From NCBI RefSeq assembly GCF_029227915.1, contig NC_079876.1, forward strand, positions 11,100,001 to 11,160,000: a DNA stretch of 60,000 bases, read 5' to 3'. The notes beneath the pieces were generated by a model that saw nothing but the letters and a program-made list of their open reading frames with translations, had not been told where the DNA came from and did no database searches. The position numbers and the translations under genes are program-made. Every line of letters begins with the position of its first letter. Position 1 is the first letter of the stretch. The DNA is from Hydractinia symbiolongicarpus (Eukaryota > Cnidaria > Hydrozoa > Anthoathecata > Hydractiniidae). Shown here piece after piece: positions 1-10,835 of the stretch.

Positions 1-425
1 TTTTCTTTTCAGTCAGCCACTCAGTATAAAAGATGGGTTTTGTACCTTGAATTTTGCATAAGTTGAAGAAAAACTGGTACACAATTGGACTTAACAGAGT
101 TCAGAATCCATATGAAATTAAAGTAGATGTAACACTAATTTCATGAAGTATATAATTTCAAACATAAGACTCAGAAATTTGTTAAAACAGGCCCCAAAAT
201 AGGGCCATAAAATCTTAAACACTAATCAAAATCGAACAAAATTTTCTGAAAATTCTTAAAACCATAATGTCTTTAACATAAGTAAAATTTTGGGAAAACT
301 TGTTTATCTCACTTATTTCAGTATTCCTGATTTCTACAGAAAATGACTTCCTAAACAATTTGTTTGTCAGAAAATTAATATGCATTAAACAAATTTTTGG
401 TTGACAGAAAGGCAAAAACAACATA
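1..425. other. Left edge: probable SREK1-like intron
   Basis: AT-rich sequence between the window edge and the MITE that starts at 426. Apart from a possible cut RRM exon on the minus strand at 1-42, I see no gene or structured element. Confidence 0.4.
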
Positions 426-1450
426 CAGTACTGTCATAAGGTTTGTTAACATTGTGTTCGTGTAACGATTGTGGTGCATGCGAACCACAATGCCATTGTG
501 GTCTCCACGATTACCAAAAATTCCAACATTGCATCGTGGCCTCCATGCTAAAATCATTATCTTCACAAAGGATCGTGTGTCCCACGATCATTTTCGAGAG
601 ATCCATGATTTCTTGTTATTGTATAGCAATTATAATTTAATTGTTTCTTTCAAAAAAATATGTTATGACAGTTAATTTGTTTATTTCAGCTTTTATTCCG
701 TTCAACGAAGCATGTTTTTTGCTCTTGCTTGATATATTTCTACTATCCCGTTTTTATGATTGTTACACAATCTATGGCGATCTTTTCTCTTTCTGCGATC
801 CCGTTTTTACTGTTTCTAAACGATGTGCAACGATCTTTTCGCTTTCTACAATGCTGTTTCCATGATATTTAAACGTTCTACAGTGACCTTTTTGTTTGTG
901 CTTTTTCATGAATTTTAAACAATCTACAGCAATATTTTTGCTTTCTACAATGCCGTTTTCCTATAAATCTATATCCTATAGATCTATAGCGATCTTTTAG
1001 CGTCTTACCATCCCGTTTTCACGATTTTTAAATGACCTGAGGCAATAGTCTGGCTTTCTACGATCTAAACGATCTACAACGATCTTTTCGCTTTCTACAA
1101 TCCTGTTTTTATAATTTTAAAACAACTTTTTGTCGTCGCTCAATTGACGAAGGATCAAAATCTAATATAACTACATCTACCAACAAATAAAAAAAATGTT
1201 AAACATTTTTATCGCTGCTGGTTTTAAATTTATTTAATTGTTAAGTAATTTATTCTTTGTTGTTGTAACAATACAACAAATCTATTGTGGACGCCACAAT
1301 GTAAAGTTTAATCTTTAATCGTGTAAGCCACGATGTAACGTTCGTGGAGTCCATGATTAGTAAAAAAATATGCACTGTGGACTTTCGTGGTTCGTGTGCA
1401 GCGCGGTAAAAATACGAACCATGATGTTAACAAACTTTTTTACAGTACTG
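426..1450. mobile_element. Mariner-type MITE/foldback, 1.0 kb, in a SREK1-like intron
   Basis: Both ends read CAGTACTG and are flanked by TA (424-425 and 1451-1452), the target duplication and CAGT start usual for Tc1/mariner elements. The terminal inverted repeats continue about 35 bp inward: GTTTGTTAACAT on the left answers ATGTTAACAAAC on the right. No transposase is present. Inside both ends are clusters of short hairpins built on ATTGTGG/CCACGAT; the middle (about 690-1130) holds a decayed repeat of a phrase like CGATCTTTTCGCTTTCTACA every 50-60 bp. Placement between exons of the SREK1-like gene means it is transcribed as intron. Confidence 0.75.
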
Positions 1451-1487
1451 TAAGTTTTATGAAAAATTTAACTTCGAATCAACTTAC

Positions 1488-2259
1488 TTTTGTTCTTCAG
1501 ATTTACAAAGTCGCATATATTTAACTTCACCAACTCCAGAAAAAAATGCCATTAACTGTTCAGAGGTAATCTAGAAAAAGAGATCAACAAGTGAACAAAA
1601 ATAACATTCGCTTTATACCACAAATAAGGAATTTCCAGCAAAAACCAAATAGTTGATAATGAATCAAAGTTAGGAAAAGCGCTAAAAATCTTTCTTTAAA
1701 AAGCCAATCAAAAGTGCTGCATGTATCAGCAAACATATATGAAATTAAAGCAACATTGCAGACATACCGAGTCGTGAATGTTTTCTACAAATATTGTCCT
1801 TTTAATTTCTTCCAACTCCATCGGATCTGTGGTGCATGTTATCACCGGTGGTGGAGGCAAACCTGGTATATTTGTGGGTACCTAAATTATCCCAAAAAAA
1901 AACATTTGGGTTAACAAAACTGCAATATTAAGAATCAATACAAAATTTGTAAAAATCGAAGCATCTACACACCTACCCACAGACATATAAGTCAAGTAAG
2001 ATGTGCTATCAATACCACATGTGCCAATTTAGTACCTAACCTATTTGATGCACATATGCAAAAATCTTCAAGAAGTCTGCCATTGTCTGTTTTGTTAAAG
2101 TTGTAAATGAATACCCTGTTTTTATCATAAAAAAACATAAAAATGGTATTACATCTTCAACAGGGAAGGCTTGTGATAAGTACCCATTTGCTGTCATTTG
2201 GGCATATGCGTTTGTTGTGTTGAGTAAATGCTGACATTCAACCTCCTCTGGAATTTCCT
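1488..2259 (-). CDS. SREK1: SREK1-like RRM splicing regulator, three internal exons (partial gene)
   Basis: Three minus-strand exons are seen, in transcript order 2259-2153, 1881-1768 and 1570-1488. Each has an AG acceptor and a GT donor, and phases agree (2 nt + 35 codons; 38 codons; 27 codons + 2 nt). The first exon carries EIPEEVECQHLLN; the second runs through a proline-rich linker to DPMELEEIKRTIFVENIHDS, which holds the RNP2 strand IFVENI of an RRM; the third continues ITSEQLMAFFSGVGEVKYM, the usual helix 1/strand 2. Spacing and wording resemble SREK1 (SFRS12), an SR-related nuclear protein modulating splice-site choice, where a VIPDEA-type segment precedes the second RRM. The first RRM and start lie upstream to the right and were not found; RNP1 and the RS tail lie to the left. 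A stretch at 1-42 (minus) reads TKPIFYTEWLTEKK, like an RRM strand 3, but its phase does not fit simply. Identity is from memory of the family. Confidence 0.72.
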
Positions 2260-2854
2260 CTAAAAAAACAAAGATTATTCATAAAACTAGCAGTGGTTAA
2301 ATATAAGGCAGGGGGGGGGGGGGGGTTATGATGGGGAAGGTGGGATATCAATAAATTTAAATATTTTTTCAATACAACGTTTGATTTTAAACAAGTTAGA
2401 CGTATTGATAGTTTTGAAACCAATTGTTTGTTTGACTTAGACTTTGTATGATTCCCTCTGTTTTTGCTTTGTACAATTATATTTTGATGGTGTTAAAATG
2501 AGCTACGTTGATGATTTAACTTCCCAGGATCCTGTTTTGATATTTTTTTTAAACAAAGTTACTGTGATGTTTTTGCTTCCTATATGATGTGGTTTTGTTA
2601 GCTTTGTGATAAAGAATAAAGATATTGAATATATCAATTATCAAATAATAATTAATTTCTTCAAAAATTGTGTTAATATACATGTGTTGCACTAAAAGCG
2701 ATTTGGAAACGATTACGAAATGATTTTTAATTCAACGAAGCGATTTAAAACTTTTTGAAACTAATTGGAACAAAATTGAAACATTTTTTTTTTTGTAAAA
2801 ATTATTTTCAAATTTAATTTTAAAATCGTGTAGAGATCATTTCAAATAAAATAT
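2260..2854. other. Intron/intergenic, with a 15-G run
   Basis: No exon with clear splice sites is seen. A homopolymer of 15 G lies at 2311-2325, striking in sequence this AT-rich. The rest is low-complexity A/T sequence up to the boundary of the Harbinger-derived repeat. Confidence 0.4.
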
Positions 2855-4584
2855 TTTCGTTTTTATTTCATTCAAGAAGCGACACATGTCAAAGGTCACG
2901 TGTTTTTTAAACTGTCTCAAACATGCACATGGTGCAATGTAGAGTGAATCTTATTACAAACATCAACTGATATACTTTCTCAACCTCGTCCCCAAGTCTG
3001 GTTAGGCCTTTTATATTTTGAAGGCCCTGGCTGTTCACGTGACGACAGAATACCCACGTATAGTGGGTATTTTGAAAATAATTATTTGTCTCGCTCTTCC
3101 ATAATATACACAAGCAGTCGAGAAAAAAATGAAAGAATTGACACAATTATTTAGAATGGTTAAAATAATATTAATAAGAAATAAATTATATATATTTTTA
3201 TATAAATATTTTTATATAAATATTTTTATATTGTAAAAATTATTTTTATTTATTTGTAATAATATTTTTTAATGTATAAAAGAACTGTTAATAAATATTG
3301 TATAATATATTAAACATTCACACTTGCGTACCTGTTTTTAATTTCCAGTACTTCTCCCCTTTTTTTAAAACTTCTTCCCATTTTAAAAAAGTTCCTCTTA
3401 TCCTGATTATACTGAAGAATAGCAATTTAACATTTATTAAGTAAAATTCGAAATAATAAAGCAAATATAAAGACATATTTTTTTGTGTTTACATGATACT
3501 CGTCAAAAGCCGCCATTATGTGGTAATTTTCTTTGTGGCATGAAATCCAGTTTGACGACATCTCCTAGATGGTAAAAGAAACCCCATGAACATGTTGCGG
3601 CAAAACTCATAAAACATTTTGGTAAATAATTATAAAATTAATGTCTAAGACAAATAGAAGTTGTGCCAGAAAGCAATCTTTCTTTTCAGTCTCCCAACAG
3701 GTAAGAATCAACGAGCTGCGTGAACCATCCCCGTCTCCAGAATTTGTTACCTGATAAGTCAAAGCCGCTAGCGCTTGGGCTACATCTCAAAAAGTCAAGA
3801 ACCCCTGAAGACGAGGTTGTTGACAGAGTAGATACTTTTTCAAGACGAGTATAATAAAAGATGAACACTTTTCATCGGATCGGATTTTGATCAAAGATGT
3901 CAAAAAGTAAATGGAGTCCTGCGCAAATTTCAGCACAGATTCTGCGCAAATTTCAATACGCACTCGTCTTTTACGTTGCACCTAAGGCTTCCCTTATTAT
4001 AAACGGGAATTTACGGACTTCTATTATGATCTGCGCATTAATTTTGCTTGCCGGAACCTTAGCCTGTTTGCGTAAATTCCATCCTCGATCACAGGACATG
4101 TCGTGATGATCAACGCTTTCTGAATCAAAAACGCTTCCTGAGTTAAACTGTGTAAACAACAAAAACTCTGTCCGTGTGGGCATTGCTATACATTTTCTAC
4201 TCTTTGGCGGACTTTTCCGTGAGGGAAGTAGCAAAATAAGTTATTGCACATCTCCAGTACCTGTTACAATCTCATCTTCAAACAAAACAAAACAACCGCA
4301 TGATATATAGAAAACGGCTAATCCATATGGGTATGGCAACATGTTCCATCGATTTGGGAGATCCGTTTTAGAACTAAGTATGATTCCTTCCTTCGTGTTA
4401 ATTTGATTTATCAGCATTTTAAGTACAAATTGCACGATCTCAGTCAAACTTAGTTAGCTCTAATAAAGTTAAGAGAGTATCCTGATGCTGTTCAGGAGTA
4501 ACATTCTGCTGGGAATTATTTGTTGACGGAACTATCCGTCCAATATGTCGACCCAAATGACGTCAACAAGCTATATACAATGGC

Positions 4585-4755
4585 AATAAACAGGTTTATT
4601 CTTTTAAATTTTAAAGCGTTGTTGCACCAAACGCTTAAATTGTGAGTTTGTATGGACCTACGAAGGGTAGGAGACGCGATTGTGCTCTTTTGAATACTTC
4701 CGGATTACTACATTCACATTCTCCTAATGAACAGTTATTGTGCATTTATGGTTAG
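4585..4755 (+). pseudogene. PIF/Harbinger transposase relic, copy A (deleted)
   Basis: A decayed reading matching the copy at 57,812: YSFKF before a stop, then LYGPTKGR-like coding up to the point where CATTTATGGTTA jumps to TTATTTGGAGTTTATG. The DDE C-terminal part present in copy B is deleted here. It has no open frame and no activity can be expected. Confidence 0.55.
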
Positions 4756-4859
4756 TTATTTGGAGTTTATGAGTTTATGTTAACAAAATTTGGTACCATA
4801 TTCGTTTTAAATCTTTGCAACGTCAGTGCAAAAATAACTTTTATATTCCATGCAAAGAA

Positions 4860-5280
4860 CACGATTTCATGTGAAGTATTCACAAACTTTCTTTTGTGTA
4901 AATTATTTGAAATATCACGATACAATGTAAGAACTACGTTGATATTTCACACACAGAACACGAGTTCGTGTAAAGTAGACACGAACTTTCTTTTCTGTAA
5001 ATTCTTTGAAATATCCCGATACAATGTAAGAACTACGTTGATATTTCACACACAGAACACGAGTTCGTGTAAAGTATTCACGAATTTTCTTTTGTGTAAA
5101 TTATTTGAAATATCACGATAAAATACAAGAACTACGTTTATATTTCACACACAGAACACGAGTTCGTGTAAAGTATTCACGAACTTTCTTTTATGTAAAT
5201 TATTTTAAATATCGCGATACAATGAAAGAACTACGTTTATATTCCACACACAGAACACGAGTTCGTGTAAAGTATTCATG
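4860..5280. repeat. 99-bp tandem repeat array, copy A
   Basis: The phrase CACGAGTTCGTG (two 5-bp inverted arms) recurs at steps of exactly 99 bp (near 4961, 5060, 5159 and 5258), with a more diverged unit before. Each unit also holds CACGAACTTTCTTTT and GTAAGAACTACGTT. Because 99 is a multiple of three, part of the array stays open for 33-residue repeats, but the content is not protein-like. The sister array is at 58,330-58,670. Confidence 0.85.
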
Positions 5281-5639
5281 ATTTTTTTTTTCTTTAACTT
5301 TTGTCATGATTCGTCACTTGATTCTTTGTCGACTTTTTCGCTTCTATCTTTTTCTCTACAAAAAATAAGTATAATACATTACAAATTCAATCTTTAACAG
5401 AGACAGTCTGTGTATAATCTTGAGGTCGACAGAACAGGCCCTGTTTAAAATATCTCCGTCCTAGAACTGTCATTTCTAGAAGACAAGGAAGTAGCAAAAA
5501 CATATCATAACTTATGTTTATTAACATCAAAAATAAATATGTATTTCTAAATAACTATTTAGTGACAGTATACAAATGTCGTCCACAGAACATTGTTTTT
5601 TTGTTTCAGGAGCATAGATTTATAGCATGTGTAACAATA

Positions 5640-6270
5640 TTTGTATAGTATGAAGAATAGAATTTTTATGATGATTTGTTATGGCCACTTTTATGTTGGA
5701 GAAGTTGATGTACTGTTTTTTGTGAGATAGCTCTGTCAAAACCATACTCTTCATATGCTTGAAATTCTTTTGAAATAATTTCTGAGAAATCATTGTACTA
5801 GTTACTACATTTTCCAATGCCTTTCTTAAAAGTTTAGGTATAAATTCTTCGTCAACTAGTTCGTCCTTTTGTTCATCTTCCTTTTTAGCCTCAAACTCAT
5901 TATTATTGTGCTTCTTAAGGAAGTTTTAATCCACCTTTACTTTTGCACACTTTGTCACATACATACAGGAAAAGTTGCCAAGTTCGATCCTATATGATAA
6001 TAATGTGGTCATATCTGTGACATACAAAAGGCTTTCCCTCCCTCCCCCCAGCAGCCTAGCTTGTTAGTCTTACTTTTTCTATCAAAACAGCACAAAAAAA
6101 ACAAAAAATTACTTACGTCTTCACATAGATCGTTTGAGAATTCATTTAAATGTTCATCTTCGTTTAAAACTTCAATAATATATTCAAAGTGTCATCCTCA
6201 AAAATATCTAAGGATACCAAAACACTATCATTTCCTCCTGCATTAGACGTTAGGGACAACTGCAAATTAG
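5640..6270 (-). pseudogene. Decayed coding patch, family not recognised
   Basis: On the minus strand a stretch near 6265-6115 reads SLTSNAGGNDSVLVSLDIFE, then after a frame change NEDEHLNEFSNDLCED up to GTAAGT, a good donor; upstream is TAATTTGCAG, a good acceptor. Further on (about 5935-5660) two frames read EFIPKLLRKALENVVTSTMI and, shifted, EIISKEFQAYEEYGFDRAIS. The acidic, helix-rich content looks like real coding ancestry, but the frame breaks suggest a dead gene or transposon ORF. Confidence 0.35.
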
Positions 6271-8966
6271 ATTATTTCTCATAAATAAGGTAGTAGATAA
6301 ATTAGGAGATTTTTAATAGCTTAACTTGGAGAGAATAGTCTAAGGAGATTGAAAATTTAATCGACGATATCTTCGCAATCTTTGTCAATCGCGCCATCAT
6401 TTTCCTGTACTACTTGCTGGCTTAGTCATCTTGCTTAGTTCAAATTTCATAGAATTTGCATGGCGGATATAAAAGTTACATGTAAACGTGCCCACCAACC
6501 AAAATCGTTTTTAATCGACTAGAACAAGGTCCTGGGCGAGATTGTCCAAATAGCTTATTTCGTCTATGATAGCGTAATTAGGACATCATAGCCTAACCAT
6601 CCGCCATCTTTTTTTAAATCAAAATAGTGTATTTAGGCTGTTTTTTACTAGAAATTAAAAAAAGGTTGCGAAGCATTACGCAATATGTTTTAGATATATA
6701 CTGCTTAATTTTTGTCCTTTTGCAACATTTCAACGCCGTTTTGCTTGTAAATTCTGTTTAATTAAGGTTGCTACTGTGAAGGTTTGACCGTGAAATGTCT
6801 AACTTGTACCCCATCGGAGACCAACGGCTTCCTACCCCAAGAATATACACATTGTTCCAATGATCTCATTTTATACAACTGTGTTCTTGTGAGATGCAGC
6901 CTTACCATGTTTGTATATATACGTCAATATTGGAAGGATTGGAAATACAGAAATTTCGAATAGCTGCAACCTGGGGGAAATAAGATCGAAGTTTTACCAT
7001 TATATAAATGCGATTTGTATATACCTTTTTTGTATGATGTACCAAATTCATTATTTACAGTCTAAGTTTTGTCGAGCATGTGTCCAATGTAACAGGTGTG
7101 TCCATGTAAAATATGTTATCTATCTAAGTGCTATTAACGATTTCTGTAGCTACCATTCTCCGGGGAGAACACGCGGATGAGCTGCAATTCTCTACGAAGT
7201 TTCATAACGTATCACCTCTGTTTTCAACTTAACGTTAACGGAGTTAACTGGGATAGGTAAAGAGGACTCTGGATGGTCAAATAAAATCTTAATATTTCCG
7301 TTTGAGTTCCTTCCACTGCATCACCACTTCCAAGCAAGCTCTCATCTGCTTCAAACTTCCCATGTTCCAAGTTTAATAGAGCAGCAGAAAAAACAATTCC
7401 ATTAATTATATTACCCGATCATTTACAAAGGAAGCTTAGAGGTGATGGCCAAGACAATATTCTTTTTATTTTTAACTGGAAAGAGATCAGCAATTAAATG
7501 AAAAATAATTAATTTTCCAAATACATAGGCAAAACTGCCTTTAACAAAGCGATAAAATATATGATTTGTGTTGTTGTCAGGCAATATTCAAAAACATATA
7601 CTTGCTTTAAACCAACAATATGTACTTTAGAGCCACCTCGACAACTACTTAGTCTTCACAGTGCAGTCCTCACTAAAAATTTCCATTTTTAACGATCACG
7701 ATAAGAAGTAAAAAATGCTGGATAAACGAGACACGAGTGCATTAATTAAAAATCTGCAAAAATCAAAGATTTTTGACCAGCATCCACCAGGGCCATGTTC
7801 GTTTCGCCGTCCGATATGCAAAAAGAGACAACATGTCCTGGGATTGAGGTTGGTTCCTAGTGCTTTTTGTTTCTCTTTGATATAATACGGCAACGTGCTA
7901 ACACCTTACTGCAGCTGACTTCTGAGAATACACCAACACTGAATGTCATAGACGTAAAAAACCCTGGGTACGAGGTTGTAAAATAAACTCAACGCGGAAC
8001 AACAACAACTCGTAGCGCAAAAGTAGTGATTTTCTGGCAAAAATACAATATAAATATATATATGCGGAATATTACTTTTCAGAAAGTACGAGAAGTTTAG
8101 AACGGGCGAAACTAAAGAAAATCGATTACGGAGAAATTTCGTAAAACCTTTTTCCACACAATTATATAATTAAATATTGATAATAATCAAAACATTGTCA
8201 GTGTTGGCCGACGTAGATCCAACATTGATGAAGCTTTTAGCGCCAAAAATCCATGCAAAGTTATACTTTTATAAAGTTAAAACCCTTATTTCGAAAGAAA
8301 TGCAATATATCGAGTTGTGCAATCCGTAATGTGCGAAAATGTCACGAATTAAGGAAATGCGCGTCTTAAGGTACACTCTTTCAACTGGAAAATAATACTC
8401 GGAACGCTAATAATAGTAGAGACTTTGGCGTTAACGAGAGCAGCTTGTGGGTTCTTTTTCACGCAAAAATAACGGCATTAGTTATGAAAACCGCTTTCTT
8501 GAAGCCACAGAATCTGCTGCAATGAATTTCGAAAACTCACGGGAAACAATAAACAAAAACAAACAATCTACAGGAACGAAAACAATTTATTAACTTTATG
8601 AAGATTTATAAGACAGCTTCAAATTTTTGACGGAAAAACTATAACAACGCGGAGTGAGATTTCACTTTCTTCTTTTTATCTCACGTATCGAAAGATAACA
8701 TCTCTGGCTTTCATTGTACGCAATCTAAAAATAAACAGAAAACATTTTTATATAGTATATTATATTATATATATAGCAAAGTCTTTAAATACATTAAAAT
8801 CCAGTGCCTTTGAGAACGATATTTAGAGTTACATTTTTAAACTACAAATATATATATCATTTTCTGGGACAGAGTGCTCAAAAAGTATGTTTACTAGATA
8901 CAATATGCTTGATATAATTAATAAAGTCACACAACTCTGTTTACTTTGAGGGTTCTCCTCTTTTGG
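6271..8966. other. Intergenic, no gene seen
   Basis: Short spurious open frames only. Around 7770-7980 are fragments sharing the CCTGGG-ACGAGGTT phrase of the dispersed repeats seen at 3810, 37,083 and 57,010. No RNA gene or clear element end is visible. Confidence 0.4.
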
Positions 8967-9030
8967 GGATTGGTAGCTCAGTCGGTAGGGCATTCACTTC
9001 ATATTCATGTGGGCTCAATCCCACGTAACG
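8967..9030 (+). repeat. tRNA-like head of a SINE, or tRNA relic
   Basis: Box A TAGCTCAGTCGG (8974-8985) fits TRGYNNARNNG and box B GGCTCAATCCC (9012-9022) fits GGTTCRANNCC with one mismatch. The T-arm stem GTGGG/CCCAC closes on a loop that is too short and the anticodon arm does not fold, so this is not a functional tRNA. A tRNA-derived SINE head is the simplest reading. Confidence 0.5.
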
Positions 9031-9383
9031 GTTGTTGCTTATTGAACAGAAATTTAAAAGGTTTCTGTAGCTCAAATGGAAGCTTTTTAACAGTCTATAA
9101 CCGTCTATGTTGTCCCTCCTGGAAAAAATTGACAGGGTAAATTTATTGGAATTAATGACTAACCACATAAAATATAGATCACTACTTTTTGTGGCCAAGA
9201 CAACAGAATTGAAAGCACTGTTTTTCATTTGGAAAGTACAAATTGTATTTCAAAAGTTGCCCAAGCTTGCCCTCATACTTATGGCTTTTTTGGCCAATTG
9301 ACACGCATACTAATCTACCATACTGAACACAAACGTTACGAAAAACAAGAACTTTGATTAAGGTCTATTATGTGGTTTCTTAA

Positions 9384-10101
9384 CCCTATTCGGTCCGGGG
9401 GGGGGGGCGGATTCCGCCCCCCCTGACGGTTTTCTTTTAATAACTCCTGATTGCTTTGTTATATGGCTATGATACTTACTGAGTTTCAACATTTATCTAT
9501 TAGACACCTGCATGCTAATTTTTTAGGTCCCATACTTTTCAGAGGCTTTGATATTGGCCATTACTCGAAACTACCCCTAAAAATCTCTATGAAATCCTTA
9601 TAATGGGGAAAATATAATAACTCCTGTTAGGATTATTCTTAGAACTTGAAACTTGCAACACAACTTTGTTTCATCAAGAAAAATCATTTTAAATAATTTG
9701 AACACGTGACTAATCCGATTTCCCGATTTTGTCAGATTTTACCCGAAAATCGGAAAAAACGGATTTTCGGGCAATTTTTGGCAATTTTTCATCCGATCCA
9801 TGTAAAAACCGGAAGATATGTTAAATAACTTTTATTTAGCTTTCAGAAACTTCAAACAGAATGTAAAAATTCGCACTAGAACAAATAGTGACATTTTTAA
9901 CAATTTTCAAGCTTTTGATGACGTCACAGAAAATGTGCTGACGCAAGCAAATTTTTCTTGGCGCCATTTTGTTCCTTTTATGACGTACTATAAGTGTACC
10001 AAGTTTGATTTAATTTGAACAACCCTATGGAGACTTATTAAGGGGGCGGAATCCGCCCCCTCCGGTCATAGTATGTTCGAAAAACCCCGGACCGAATAGG
10101 G
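9384..10101. mobile_element. piggyBac-like MITE, copy 1 (718 bp)
   Basis: Inverted ends CCCTATTCGGTCCGGGG and CCCCGGACCGAATAGGG are flanked by TTAA on each side (9380-9383, 10102-10105). TTAA target duplication and CCCTA ends are the mark of piggyBac transposons. Just inside each end is a GC-rich palindrome, GGGGCGGATTCCGCCCC and GGGGGCGGAATCCGCCCCC. No transposase is present. A second copy lies at 41,083. Confidence 0.9.
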
Positions 10102-10564
10102 TTAAAGGGTCATTCAAGAGTAGTTTTTACGTATCATAACTTAACTATACCACATTATTGTAAGCTCATGAAACACAATGCAAAAACATAGGGTTGTAAA
10201 GAAAATGATGAAGCCCTAATTGTTTTTTTTTTTTTAAATATTTTTATATGTCTAAACTTAATCTCCCAAAAACAATAATTACATTAACGGTCGCCACCAT
10301 TATCGAACAAAAGTTCACTTGGTCATTCGTGACTTCACACGTAGTACATAGCTTTCTTCTTGAAAAAATTATTGCAAGGTTCGAGTGTTAAAGAATTTAA
10401 CAACATGCGAGAGTAGGTAAACAAAGTAGAACGTCCAGGTAAAGGCACCGTTTGATAAAATATTTCAGATTTAGAACATATATCAGTAAAAAGATGCTAG
10501 TAGCAACAACAGTACAAAGTTTTTAACCACAAATGAGCAAATACCTTAAAGAATAAAGAGGTAT
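10102..10564. other. Intergenic, nothing recognised
   Basis: AT-rich sequence with no open frame of note and no structured repeat that I can see. Confidence 0.4.
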
Positions 10565-10835
10565 ATTTAAGAGGGTGCTGATAAGCCGCAAACGCACGCA
10601 TATACAAGGGCGAGTTCGGGCGACTTTGCAAATACAAGTGGCGGTTGCCCTCCAAAGTCGCCCGGAGCATTCCCGAAATGCAATGTCTTGTAATATACCA
10701 TCATGCGGACGACAGTTGCAAGAAGGCGCTTGAAGAGAAAGGAGTTAATAAAGTTTATATATAATTTATAAATTAAATCTTATCTAATCATCAAAAACAG
10801 TTCTTTTAAGAACTTCGCTACCACATAGTAAGTTT
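10565..10835. repeat. Dispersed repeat beginning GAGGGTGCYGATAAGCCGC
   Basis: Starts GAGGGTGCTGATAAGCCGCA and ends near AAGAACTTCGCTACCAC. The start phrase recurs at about 33,329 and 35,319, and the end phrase recurs in inverted orientation at about 33,535-33,600. An internal inverted pair GGGCGACTTTG/CAAAGTCGCCC lies at 10,618-10,661. Probably a non-autonomous DNA element with rearranged copies; the family is unknown to me. Confidence 0.5.

Larger units (their letters stand above)
2855..5622. mobile_element. Harbinger-derived repeat, copy A
   Basis: About 2.8 kb matching 55,888-58,997 in the same order and strand; both start at a CGTTTxTATTTCATTCA phrase and end after GTTTCAGGAG(C/T)ATAGAT. 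Within it lie a transposase relic (4585-4755), a 99-bp tandem array (4860-5280) and the block 3388-3870 that recurs a third time at 27,886-28,400. Relative to copy B it lacks a Helitron insertion (site at about 3153) and about 250 bp of the transposase relic. I saw no clear terminal inverted repeats, so whether this is one element or a composite segmental duplication is open. Confidence 0.65.

Noticed and set aside
2311-2325. 15-G run as a telomeric or regulatory element
   Set aside because: A single homopolymer without telomere-type periodicity; most simply a slippage tract.
4777-5121. 114-residue open frame with 33-residue repeats
   Set aside because: Explained by the 99-bp tandem array inside a transposon-derived repeat; later units contain stops and the sister array is also broken.
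4860-5280. CRISPR-like regular repeats
   Set aside because: Units are contiguous without unique spacers and the sequence is eukaryotic; the same applies to the 54-bp and 63-bp arrays.
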